Assembly (NCBI RefSeq): GCF_910591885.1
Contig: NW_025963554.1
Coordinates: 434,001-498,000 of the forward strand
Reading direction: 5' to 3'
DNA: 64,000 bases
Origin: Bombus terrestris
Lineage: Eukaryota; Arthropoda; Insecta; Hymenoptera; Apidae
In this document: one piece after another, positions 12,751 to 27,300 of the stretch
How positions within the stretch are numbered: the first letter of the stretch is position 1
Layout: every line of letters starts with the position of its first letter
Notes under the pieces: model-generated
The model's input: the letters and a program-made list of their open reading frames with translations, nothing else
Database searches by the model: none
Told to the model about the DNA's origin: nothing
Made by a program: the position numbers and the translations under genes

Positions 12751-15700
12751 ACGTCATACGTTATAAGGTAATAGTATACAACGTCATACGTTATAACGTA
12801 GTGCTATATATCATTACACGTTGTATAGTAATATTGTACAATGTTATACGGTATATAGTAATATTATGAAACGTCATACGTTATAAGGTAATAGTATACA
12901 ACGTCATACGTCATAACGTAATGCAATATAACGTTATACGTTGCATAGTGATAGTATATAATGTTACACGGTATATAGTAATATTATGTAACGTCATACG
13001 TTATAACGTAGTGCTGTATATCATTACACGTTGTATAGTAATAGTATACAATGTTATACGGTATATAGTAATATTATGTAACGTCATACGTTATAAGGTA
13101 ATAGTATATAACGTCATACGTTATAACGTAATGCAATATAACGTTATACGTTGTATAGTGATAGTATATAATGTTACACGGTATATAGTAATATTATGTA
13201 ACGTCATACGTTATAACGTAGTGCTATATATCATTAGACGTTCTATAGTAATAGTACACAATGTTATCCGGTATATAGTAATATTATGTAACGTCATACG
13301 TTATAACGTTGTGCTATATATCGTTACACGTTGTATAGTAATAGTACACAATGTTATCCGGTATATAGTAATATTATGTAACGTCATACGTTATAACGCA
13401 GTGCTATATAACGTTACACGTTGTATAGTAATAATATACAATGTTGTACGGTATATAGTAATATTATGTAACGTCATACGTTATAAGGAAATAGTATATA
13501 ACGTCATACGTTATAACCTAATGCAATATAACGTTATACGTTGTATGGTGATAGTATATAATGTTACACAGTATATAGTAATATTATGTAACGTCATACG
13601 TTATAACGTAGTGCTGTATATCATTACACGTTGTATAGTAATAGTATACAATGTTATACGGTATATAGTAATATTATGTAACGTCATACGTTATAAGGTA
13701 ATAGTATATAACGTCATACGTTATAACGTAATGCAATATAACGTTACACGTTGTATAGTGATAGTATATAATGTTATACGGTATATAGTAATATTATGTA
13801 ACGTCATACGTTATAACGTAATGCAATAAAACGTTACACGTTGTATACTAATAGTATATAATGTTATACGTTATAGCGTAATGGTATATAACGTTATACG
13901 TTATAGCGTAGTGCTCTTTAACATTGCACGTTGTATAGTAATAGTATACAATGTTATACGGTATATAGTAAAATTATGTAACGTCATACGTTATAACGTA
14001 GTGCTATATATCATTAGACGTTGTATAGTAATAGTACACAATGTTATCCGGTATATAGTAATATTATGTAACGTCATACGTTATAACGTAATAGTCTATA
14101 ACGTCATACGTTATAACGTTGTGCTATATATCGTTACACGTTGTATAGTAATAGCGTACAATGTTATACGGTATATAGTAATATTATGTAACGTCATACG
14201 TTATAACGCAGTGCTATATAACGTTACACGTTGTATAGTAATAATATACAATGTTATACGGTATATAGTAATATTATGTAACGTCATACGTTATAACGTA
14301 GTGCTATATATCATTACACGTTGTATAGTAATAGTACACAATGTTATCTGGTATATAGTAATATTATGTAACGTCATACGTTATAAGGTAATAGTATACA
14401 ACGTCATACGTTATAACGTAGTGCTATATATCATTACACGTTGTATAGTAATATTATACAATGTTATACGGTATATAGTAATATTATGTAACGTCATACG
14501 TTATAAGGTAATAGTATACAACGTCATACGTCATAACGTAATGCAATATAACGTTATACGTTGTATAGTGATAGTATATAATGTTACACGGTATATAGTA
14601 GTATTATGTAACGTCATACGTTATAACGTAATGCAATATAACGTTATACGTTGTATAGTGATAGTATATAATGTTACACGGTATATAGTAATATTATGTA
14701 ACGTCATACGTTATAACGTAGTGCTATATATCATTACACGTTGTATAGTAATAGTACACAATGTTATCCGGTATATAGTAATATTATGTAACGTCATACG
14801 TTATAACGTAATAGTCTATAACGTCGTACGTTATAACGTTGTGCTATATATCGTTACACGTTGTATAGTAATAGCATACAATGTTATACGGTATATAGTA
14901 ATATTATGTAACGTCATACGTTATAACGCAGTGCTATATAACGTTACACGTTGTATAGTAATAATATACAATGTTATACGGTATATAGTAATATTATGTA
15001 ACGTCATACGTTATAAGGTAATAGTATATAACGTCATACGTTATAACCTAATGCAATATAACGTTATACGTTGTATAGTGATAGTATATAATGTTACACG
15101 ATATATAGTAATATTATGTAACGTCATACGTTATAAGATAATAGTATACAACGTCATACGTTATAACGTAATGCAATATAACGTTATACGTTGTATAGTG
15201 ATAGTATATAATGTTACACGGTATATAGTAATATTATGTAACGTCATACGTTATAACGTAGTGCTATATATCATTAGACGTTCTATAGTAATAGTACACA
15301 ATGTTATCCGGTATATAGTAATATTATGTAACGTCATACGTTATAACGTAGTGCTATATATCATTACACGTTGTATATATATATTATACAATGTTATACG
15401 GTATATAGTAATATGATGTAACGTCATACGTTATAAGGTAATAGTATACAACGTCATACGTTATAACGTAATGCAATATAACGTTATACGTTGTATAGTG
15501 ATAGTATATAATGTTACACGGTATATAGTAATATTATGTAACGTCATACGTTATAACGTAATGCAATAAAACGTTACACGTTGTATACTAATAGTATATA
15601 ATGTTATACGTTATAGCGTAATGGTATATAACGTTATACGTTGTATAGTGATAGTATATAATGTTACACGGTATATAGTAATATTATGTAACGTCATACG

Positions 15701-15848
15701 TTATAACGTAGTGCTGTATGTCATTACACGTTGTATAGTAATAGTACACAATGTTATACGGTATATAGTAAAATTATGTAACGTCATACGTTATAACGTA
15801 GTACTATATAACGTCATTCGTTATAACGAAGTACTATATAACGTTATA

Positions 15849-15968
15849 CGTTATAACGTAATACTATATAACGTTATACGTTATAACGTAATACTATATA
15901 ACGTTATACGTTATAACGTAATACTATATAACGTTATACGTTATAACGTAATACTATATAACGTTATA
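15849..15968 (+). repeat. Four identical base monomers, second occurrence
   Basis: Same run as at 8,675, exactly 7,174 bp downstream, with the same flanking variants. The following monomer differs by one base from the first copy (ACTTAAAGCAA instead of ACTTAATGCAA near 16,010). Confidence 0.9.
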
Positions 15969-18900
15969 CGTTATAACGTAATAGTATATAACGCCATACG
16001 TTATAACTTAAAGCAATATAACGTTACACTTTGTATAGTGATAGTATATAATGTTATACGGTATATAGTAATATTATGTAACGTCATACGTTATAACGTA
16101 GTGCTGTATATCATTACACGTTGTATAGTAATAGTATACAATGTTATACGGTATATAGTAATATTATGTAACGTCATACGTTATAACGTAGTGCTATATA
16201 TCATTACACGTTGTATAGTAATAGTACACAATGTTATCCGGTATATAGTAATATTATGTAACGTCATACGTTACAACGTAGTGCTATATATGATTACACG
16301 TTGTATATATATATATTATACAATGTTATACGGTATTTAGTAATATTATGTAACGTCATACGTTATAAGGTAATAGTATACAACGTCATACGTTATAACG
16401 TAGTGCTATATATCATTACACGTTGTATAGTAATATTATACAATGTTATACGGTATATAGTAACATTATGTAACGTCATACGTTATAACGTAGTGCTGTA
16501 TATCATTACACGTTGTATAGTAATAGTACACAATGTTATCCGGTATATAGTAATATTATGTAACGTCATACGTTACAACGTAGTGCTATATATGATTACA
16601 CGTTGTATATATATATATTATACAATGTTATACGGTATATAGTAATATTATGTAACGTCATACGTTATAAGATAATAGTATACAACGTCATACGTCATAA
16701 CGTAATGCAATATAACGTTATACGTTGTATAGTGATAGTATATAATGTTACACGGTATATAGTAGTATTATGTAACGTCATACGTTATAACGTAATGCAA
16801 TATAACGTTATACGTTGTATAGTGATAGTATATAATGTTACACGGTATATAGTAATATTATGTAACGTCATACGTTATAACGTAGTGCTATATATCATTA
16901 GACGTTGTATAGTAATAGTACACAATGTTATCCGGTATATAGTAATATTATGTAACGTCATACGTTATAACGTAATAGTCTATAACGTCATACGTTATAA
17001 CGTTGTGCTATATATCGTTACACGTTGTATAGTAATAGCATACAATGTTATACGGTATATAGTAATATTATGTAACGTCATACGTTATAACGCAGTGCTA
17101 TATAACGTTACACGTTGTATAATAATAATATACAATGTTATACGGTATATAGTAATATTATGTAACGTCATACGTTATAAGGTAATAGTATATAACGTCA
17201 TACGTTATAACGTAATGCAATATAACGTTATACGTTGTATAGTGATAGTATATAATGTTACACGGTATATAGTAATATTATGTAACGTCATACGTTATAA
17301 CGTAGTGCTGTATAGCATTACACGTTGTATAGTAATAGTACACAATGTTATCCGGTATATAGTAATATTATGTAACGTCATACGTTATAACGCAGTGCTA
17401 TATAACGTTACACGTTGTATAGTAATAATATACAATGTTATACGGTATATAGTAATATTATGTAACGTCATACGTTATAAGGTAATAGTATATAACGTCA
17501 GACGTTATAACGTAATGCAATATAACGTTATACGTTGTATAGTGATAGTATATAATGTTACACGGTATATAGTAATATTATGTAACGTCATACGTTATAA
17601 CGTTGTGCTATATATCGTTACACGTTGTATAGTAATAGTACACAATGTTATCCGGTATATAGTAATATTATGTAACGTCATACGTTATAACGCAGTGCTA
17701 TATAACGTTACACGTTGTATAGTAATAATATACAATGTTATACGGTATATAGTAATATTATGTAACGTCATACGTTATAAGGTAATAGTATATAACGTCA
17801 TACGTTATAACCTAATGCAATATAACATTATACGTTGTATAGTGATAGTATATAATGTTACACAGTATATAGTAATATTATGTAACGTCATACGTTATAA
17901 CGTAGTGCTGTATATCATTACACGTTGTATAGTAATAGTATACAATGTTATACGGTATATAGTAAAATTATGTAACGTCATACGTTATAACGTAGTACTA
18001 TATAACGTTGTACGTTATAACGTAATACTATATAACGTTATACGTTATAACGAAATACTATATAACGTTATACGTTATAACGTAATGCAATATAACGTTA
18101 TACGTTGTATAGTGATAGTATATAATGTTACACGGTATATAGTAATATTATGTAACGTCATACGTTATAACGTTGTGCTGTATATCATTACACGTTGTAT
18201 AGTAATAGTACACAATGTTATCCGGTATATAGTAATATTATGTAACGTCATACGTTATAACGTAGTGCTATATATCATTACACGTTGTATAGTAATAGTA
18301 TACAATGTTATACGGTATATAGTAATATTATGTAACGTCATACGTTATAAGGTAATAGTATATAACGTCATACGTTATAACGTAATGCAATATAACGTTA
18401 TACGTTGTATAGTGATAGTATATAATGTTACACGGTATATAGTAATATTATGTAACGTCATACGTTATAACGTAGTGCTATATATCATTAGACGTTGTAT
18501 AGTAATAGTACACAATGTTATCCGGTATATAGTAATATTATGTAACGTCATACGTTATAACGTAATAGTCTATAACGTCGTACGTTATAACGTTGTGCTA
18601 TATATCGTTACACGTTGTATAGTAATAGCATACAATGTTATACGGTATATAGTAATATTATGTAACGTCATACGTTATAACGCAGTGCTATATAACGTTA
18701 CACGTTGTATAGTAATAATATACAATGTTATACGGTATATAGTAATATTATGTAACGTCATACGTTATAAGGTAATAGTATATAACGTCATACGTTATAA
18801 CCTAATGCAATATAACGTTATACGTTGTATAGTGATAGTATATAATGTTACACGATATATAGTAATATTATGTAACGTCATACGTTATAAGATAATAGTA

Positions 18901-19339
18901 TACAACGTCATACGTTATAACGTAATGCAATATAACGTTATACGTTGTATAGTGATAGTATATAATGTTACACGGTATATAGTAATATTATGTAACGTCA
19001 TACGTTATAACGTAGTGCTATATATCATTAGACGTTCTATAGTAATAGTACACAATGTTATCCGGTATATAGTAATATTATGTAACGTCATACGTTATAA
19101 CGTAGTGCTATATATCATTACACGTTGTATATATATATTATACAATGTTATACGGTATATAGTAATATGATGTAACGTCATACGTTATAAGGTAATAGTA
19201 TACAACGTCATACGTTATAACGTAATGCAATATAACGTTATACGTTGTATAGTGATAGTATATAATGTTACACGGTATATAGTAATATTATGTAACGTGA
19301 TACGTTATAACGTAATGCAATAAAACGTTACACGTTGTA

Positions 19340-19380
19340 TACTAATAGTATATAACGTAATATAAGTATGTAACGTCATA
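19340..19380 (+). other. Deletion scar of 72 bp breaking the 30-bp register
   Basis: The sequence runs AGTATATAACGTAATATAAG then TATGTAACGTC. In the homologous stretches near 8,430 and 15,590 the same flanks are separated by 72 more bases, containing the AATGGTATATAACG monomer and parts of its neighbours. Because 72 is not a multiple of 30, the register jumps here by -12 (equivalently +18). This is one of the few breaks not explained by a TA-expanded monomer and looks like illegitimate joining rather than exchange between aligned monomers. Confidence 0.75.
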
Positions 19381-19530
19381 CGTTATAACGTAGTGCTGTA
19401 TGTCATTACACGTTGTATAGTAATAGTACACAATGTTATACGGTATATAGTAAAATTATGTAACGTCATACGTTATAACGTAGTACTATATAACGTCATT
19501 CGTTATAACGAAGTACTATATAACGTTATA

Positions 19531-19650
19531 CGTTATAACGTAATACTATATAACGTTATACGTTATAACGTAATACTATATAACGTTATACGTTATAACG
19601 TAATACTATATAACGTTATACGTTATAACGTAATACTATATAACGTTATA
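19531..19650 (+). repeat. Four identical base monomers, third occurrence
   Basis: Same run and flanks, 3,682 bp after the second. It lies about 180 bp downstream of the deletion scar near 19,350. Confidence 0.9.
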
Positions 19651-21309
19651 CGTTATAACGTAATAGTATATAACGCCATACGTTATAACTTAATGCAATA
19701 TAACGTTACACTTTGTATAGTGATAGTATATAATGTTACACGGTATATAGTAATATTATGTAACGTCATACGTTATAACGTAGTGCTGTATATCATTACA
19801 CGTTGTATAGTAATAGTATACAATGTTATACGGTATATAGTAATATTATGTAACGTCATACGTTATAACGTAGTGCTATATATCATTACACGTTGTATAG
19901 TAATAGTACACAATGTTATCCGGTATATAGTAATATTATGTAACGTCATACGTTACAACGTAGTGCTATATATGATTACACGTTGTATATATATATATTA
20001 TACAATGTTATACGGTATTTAGTAATATTATGTAACGTCATACGTTATAAGGTAATAGTATACAACGTCATACGTTATAACGTAGTGCTATATATCATTA
20101 CACGTTGTATAGTAATATTATACAATGTTATACGGTATATAGTAACATTATGTAACGTCATACGTTATAACGTAGTGCTATATATCATTACACGTTGTAT
20201 AGTAATAGTATACAATGTTATCCGGTATATAGTAATATTATGTAACGTCATACGTTATAACGTAGTGCTATATATGATTACACGTTGTATATATATATAT
20301 TATACAATGTTATACGGTATATAGTAATATTATGTAACGTCATACGTTATAAGGTAATAGTATACAACGTCATACGTCATAACGTAATGCAATATAACGT
20401 TATACGTTGTATAGTGATAGTATATAATGTTACACGGTATATAGTAATATTATATAACGTCATACGTTATAACGTAATGCAATATAACGTTATACGTTGT
20501 ATAGTGATAGTATATAATGTTACACGGTATATAGTAATATTATGTAACGTCATACGTTATAACGTAGTGCTATATATCATTAGACGTTGTATAGTAATAG
20601 TACACAATGTTATCCGGTATATAGTAATATTATGTAACGTCATACGTTATAACGTAATAGTCTATAACGTCATACGTTATAACGTTGTGCTATATATCGT
20701 TACACGTTGTATAGTAATAGCATACAATGTTATACGGTATATAGTAATATTATGTAACGTCATACGTTATAACGCAGTGCTATATAACGTTACACGTTGT
20801 ATAGTAATAATATACAATGTTATACGGTATATAGTAATATTATGTAACGTCATACGTTATAAGGTAATAGTATATAACGTCATACGTTATAACGTAATGC
20901 AATATAACGTTATACGTTGTATAGTGATAGTATATAATGTTACACGGTATATAGTAATATTATGTAACGTCATACGTTATAACGTAGTGCTGTATAGCAT
21001 TACACGTTGTATAGTAATAGTACACAATGTTATCCGGTATATAGTAATATTATGTAACGTCATACGTTATAACGTAGTGCTATATATCATTACACGTTGT
21101 ATATATATATATTATACAATGTTATACGGTATATAGTAATATTATGTAACGTCATACGTTATAAGGTAATATTATGTAACGTCATACGTTATAACGTAAT
21201 GCAATATAACGTTATACGTTGTATAGTGATAGTATATAATGTTACACGGTATATAGTAATATTATGTAACGTCATACGTTATAACGTAGTGCTATATATC
21301 ATTAGACGT

Positions 21310-24300
21310 TGTATAGTAATAATATACAATGTTATACGGTATATAGTAATATTATGTAACGTCATACGTTATAAGGTAATAGTATATAACGTCATACGTT
21401 ATAACCTAATGCAATATAACGTTATACGTTGTATAGTGATAGTATATAATGTTTCACGGTATATAGTAATATTATGTAACGTCATACGTTATAACGTAGT
21501 GCTGTATATCATTACACGTTGTATAGTAATAGTATACAATGTTATACGGTATATAGTAATATTATGTAACGTCATACGTTATAAGGTAATAGTATATAAC
21601 GTCATAAGTTATAACGTAATGCAATATAACGTTACACGTTGTATAGTGATAGTATATAATGTTATACGGTATATAGTAATATTATGTAACGTCATACGTT
21701 ATAACGTAATGCAATAAAACGTTACACGTTGTATACTAATAGTATATAATGTTATACGTTATAGCGTAATGGTATATAACGTTATACGTTATAGCGTAGT
21801 GCTTTTTAACATTGCACGTTGTATAGTAATAGTATACAATGTTATACGGTATATAGTAAAATTATGTAACGTCATACGTTATAACGTAGTACTATATAAC
21901 GTTGTACGTTATAACGTAATACTATTTAACGTTATACGTTATAACGAAATACTATATAACGTTATACGTTATAACGTAACGCAATATAACGTTATACGTT
22001 GTATAGTGATAGTATATAATGTTACACGGTATAAAGTAATATTATGTAACGTCATACGTTATAACGTAGTGCTGTATCACATTACACGTTGTATAGTAAT
22101 AGTACACAATGTTATCCGGTATATAGTAATATTATGTAACGTCATACGTTATAACGTAGTGCTATATATCATTACACGTTGTATAGTAATAGTACACAAT
22201 GTTATCTGGTATATAGTAATATTATGTAACGTCATACGTTATAAGGTAATAGTATACAACGTCATACGTTATAACGTAGTGCTATATATCATTACACGTT
22301 GTATAGTAATATTATACAATGTTATACGGTATATAGTAATATTATGAAACGTCATACGTTATAAGGTAATAGTATACAACGTCATACGTCATAACGTAAT
22401 GCAATATAACGTTATACGTTGCATAGTGATAGTATATAATGTTACACGGTATATAGTAATATTATGTAACGTCATACGTTATAACGTAGTGCTGTATATC
22501 ATTACACGTTGTATAGTAATAGTATACAATGTTATACGGTATATAGTAATATTATGTAACGTCATACGTTATAACGTAGTGCTATATATCATTACACGTT
22601 GTATATATATATTATACAATGTTATACGGTATATAGTAATATGATGTAACGTCATACGTTATAAGGTAATAGTATACAACGTCATACGTTATAACGTAAT
22701 GCAATATAACGTTATACGTTGTATAGTGATAGTATATAATGTTACACGGTATATAGTAATATTATGTAACGTCATACGTTATAACGTAATGCAATAAAAC
22801 GTTACACGTTGTATACTAATAGTATATAATGTTATACGTTATAGCGTAATGGTATATAACGTTATACGTTGTATAGTGATAGTATATAATGTTACACGGT
22901 ATATAGTGATATTATGTAACGTCATACGTTATAACGTAGTGCTGTATGTCATTACACGTTGTATAGTAATAGTATACAATGTTATACGGTATATAGTAAT
23001 ATTATGTAACGTCATACGTTATAAGGTAATAGTATACAACGTCATACGTTATAACGTAGTGCTATATAGCATTACACGTTGTATAGTAATATTATACAAT
23101 GTTATACGGTATATAGTAACATTATGTAACGTCATACGTTATAACGTAGTGCTATATATCATTACACGTTGTATAGTAATAGTACACAATGTTATCCGGT
23201 ATATAGTAATATTATGTAACGTCATACGTTACAACGTAGTGCTATATATGATTACACGTTGTATATATATATATTATACAATGTTATACGGTATATAGTA
23301 ATATTATGTAACGTCATACGTTATAAGGTAATAGTATACAACGTCATACGTCATAACGTAATGCAATATAACGTTATACGTTGTATAGTGATAGTATATA
23401 ATGTTACACGGTATATAGTAGTATTATGTAACGTCATACGTTATAACGTAATGCAATATAACGTTATACGTTGTATAGTGATAGTATATAATGTTACACG
23501 GTATATAGTAATATTATGTAACGTCATACGTTATAACGTAGTGCTATATATCATTAGACGTTGTATAGTAATAGTACACAATGTTATCCGGTATATAGTA
23601 ATATTATGTAACGTCATACGTTATAACGTAATAGTCTATAACGTCATACGTTATAACGTTGTGCTATATTTCGTTACACGTTGTATAGTAATAGCATACA
23701 ATGTTATACGGTATATAGTAATATTATGTAACGTCATACGTTATAACGCAGTGCTATATAACGTTACACGTTGTATAGTAATAATATACAATGTTATACG
23801 GTATATAGTAATATTATGTAACGTCATACGTTATAAGGTAATAGTATATAACGTCATACGTTATAACCTAATGCAATATAACGTTATACGTTGTATGGTG
23901 ATAGTATATAATGTTACACAGTATATAGTAATATTATGTAACGTCATACGTTATAACGTAGTGCTGTATATCATTACACGTTGTATAGTAATAGTATACA
24001 ATGTTATACGGTATATAGTAAAATTATGTAACGTCATACGTTATAACGTAGTACTATATAACGTTGTACGTTATAACGTAATACTATATAACGTTATACG
24101 TTATAACGATATACTATATAACGTTATACGTTATAACGTAATGCAATATAACGTTATACGTTGTATAGTGATAGTATATAATGTTACACGGTATATAGTA
24201 ATATTATGTAACGTCATACGTTATAACGTTGTGCTGTATATCATTACACGTTGTATAGTAATAGTACACAATGTTATCCGGTATATAGTAATATTATGTA

Positions 24301-27300
24301 ACGTCATACGTTATAACGTAGTGCTATATATCATTACACGTTGTATAGTAATAGTACACAATGTTATCTGGTATATAGTAATATTATGTAACGTCATACG
24401 TTATAAGGTAATAGTATACAACGTCATACGTTATAACGTAGTGCTATATATCATTACACGTTGTATAGTAATATTATACAATGTTATACGGTATATAGTA
24501 ATATTATGAAACGTCATACGTTATAAGGTAATAGTATACAACGTCATACGTCATAACGTAATGCAATATAACGTTATACGTTGCATAGTGATAGTATATA
24601 ATGTTACACGGTATATAGTAATATTATGTAACGCCATACGTTATAACGTAGTGCTGTATATCATTACACGTTGTATAGTAATAGTATACAATGTTATACG
24701 GTATATAGTAATATTATGTAACGTCATACGTTATAAGGTAATAGTATATAACGTCATACGTTATAACGTAATGCAATATAACGTTATACGTTGTATAGTG
24801 ATAGTATATAATGTTACACGGTATATAGTAATATTATGTAACGTCATACGTTATAACGTAGTGCTATATATCATTAGACGTTGTATAGTAATAGTACACA
24901 ATGTTATCCGGTATATAGTAATATTATGTAACGTCATACGTTATAACGTAATAGTCTATAACGTCATACGTTATAACGTTGTGCTATATATCGTTACACG
25001 TTGTATAGTAATAGCATACAATGTTATACGGTATATAGTAATATTATGTAACGTCATACGTTATAACGCAGTGCTATATAACGTTACACGTTGTATAGTA
25101 ATAATATACAATGTTATACGGTATATAGTAATATTATGTAACGTCATACGTTATAACGTAATGCAATATAACGTTACACGTTGTATAGTGATAGTATATA
25201 ATGTTACAAGGTATATAGTAATATTATGTAACGTCATACGTTATAACGTAGTGCTATATATCATTAGACGTTCTATAGTAATAGTACACAATGTTATCCG
25301 GTATATAGTAATATTATGTAACGTCATACGTTATAACGTAGTGCTATATATCATTACACGTTGTATATATATATATTATACAATGTTATACGGTATATAG
25401 TAATATTATGTAACGTCATACGTTATAAGGTAATAGTATACAACGTCATACGTCCTAACGTAATGCAGTATAACGTTATACGTTGTATAGTGATAGTATA
25501 TAATGTTACACGGTATATAGTAGTATTATGTAACGTCATACGTTATAACGTAATGCAATATAACGTTATACGTTGTATAGTGATAGTATATAATGTTACA
25601 CGGTATATAGTAATATTATGTAACGTCATACGTTATAACGTAGTGCTATATATCATTAGACGTTGTATAGTAATAGTACACAATGTTATCCGGTATATAG
25701 TAATATTATGTAACGTCATACGTTATAACGTAATAGTCTATAACGTCGTACGTTATAACGTTGTGCTATATATCGTTACACGTTGTATAGTAATAGCATA
25801 CAATGTTATACGGTATATAGTAATATTATGTAACGTCATACGTTATAACGCAGTGCTATATAACGTTACACGTTGTATAGTAATAATATGCAATGTTATA
25901 CGGTATATAGTAATATTATGTAACGTCATACGTTATAAGGTAATAGTATATAACGTCATACGTTATAACCTAATGCAATATAACGTTATACGTTGTGTAG
26001 TGATAGTATATAATGTTACACGATATATAGTAATATTATGTAACGTCATACGTTATAAGGTAATAGTATACAACGTCATACGTCATAACGTAATGCAATA
26101 TAACGTTATACGTTGTATAGTGATAGTATATAATGTTACACGGTAAATAGTAGTATTATGTAACGTCATACGTTATAACGTAATGCAATATAACGTTATA
26201 CGTTGTATAGTGATAGTATATAATGTTACACGGTATATAGTAATATTATGTAACGTCATACGTTATAACGTAGTGCTATATATCATTAGACGTTGTATAG
26301 TAATAGTACACAATGTTATCCGGTATATAGTAATATTATGTAACGTCATACGTTATAACGTAATAGTCTATAACGTCGTACGTTATAACGTTGTGCTATA
26401 TATCGTTACACGTTGTATAGTAATAGCATACAATGTTATACGGTATATAGTAATATTATGTAACGTCATATGTTATAACGCAGTGCTATATAACGTTACA
26501 CGTTGTATAGTAATAATATACAATGTTATACGGTATATAGTAATATTATGTAACGTCATACGTTATAAGGTAATAGTATATAACGTCATACGTTATAACC
26601 TAATGCAATATAACGTTATACGTTGTATAGTGATAGTATATAATGTTACACGGTATATAGTAATATTATGTAACGTCATACGTTATAACGTAGTGCTGTA
26701 TATCATTACACGTTGTATAGTAATAGTATACAATGTTATACGGTATATAGTAATATTATGTAACGTCATACGTTATAAGGTAATAGTATATAACGTCATA
26801 AGTTATAACGTAATGCAATATAACGTTACACGTTGTATAGTGATAGTATATAATGTTATACGGTATATAGTAATATTATGTAACGTCATACGTTATAACG
26901 TAATGCAATAAAACGTTACACGTTGTATACTAATAGTATATAATGTTATACGTTATAGCGTAATGGTATATAACGTTATACGTTATAGCGTAGTGCTCTT
27001 TAACATTGCACGTTGTATAGTAATAGTATACAATGTTATACGGTATATAGTAAAATTATGTAACGTCATACGTTATAACGTAGTACTATATAACGTTGTA
27101 CGTTATAACGTAATACTATTTAACGTTATACGTTATAACGAAATACTATATAACGTTATACGTTATAACGTAACGCAATATAACGTTATACGTTGTATAG
27201 TGATAGTATATAATGTTACACGGTATAAAGTAATATTATGTAACGTCATAAGTTATAACGTAGTGCTGTATATCATTACACGTTGTATAGTAATAGTACA

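Larger units (their letters stand above)
8160..16989 (+). repeat. 7,174-bp higher-order repeat pair
   Basis: About 8,160 to 9,815 is repeated at about 15,334 to 16,989 with the same sequence of variant monomers. The shared block includes the run of four identical base monomers, the pair of TA-expanded monomers 302 bp apart, and the rare GTATTTAG variant. The offset equals 239 monomers plus 4 bp, matching two 32-bp monomers per unit. Upstream of about 8,160 the same blocks align at an offset of about 6,844, so about 11 monomers (330 bp) were gained or lost between copies. Boundaries are by eye. Confidence 0.85.
14640..21000 (+). repeat. ~3.75-kb higher-order repeat pair
   Basis: Roughly 14,640 to 17,320 matches roughly 18,394 to 21,000. 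The offset is 3,754 bp up to about 15,600 and 3,682 bp afterwards. The 72-bp step is the deletion scar near 19,350. Shared markers are the GATATATAG/TTATAAGATAA variants, the short TA monomer (15,369 and 19,123), four identical monomers (15,849 and 19,531) and two 32-bp TA monomers (16,299/16,601 and 19,981/20,283). Confidence 0.85.

Noticed and set aside
16603..19170. An 855-residue open reading frame (and dozens of others of 80-616 residues) in the satellite
   Set aside because: They are translations of the tandem repeat in its single open frame. Most starts are TTG or GTG or lie inside monomers, composition is extremely narrow, and 32-bp TA monomers and other repeat variants end them. No domain or signal peptide is recognisable. 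They should not be annotated as proteins.
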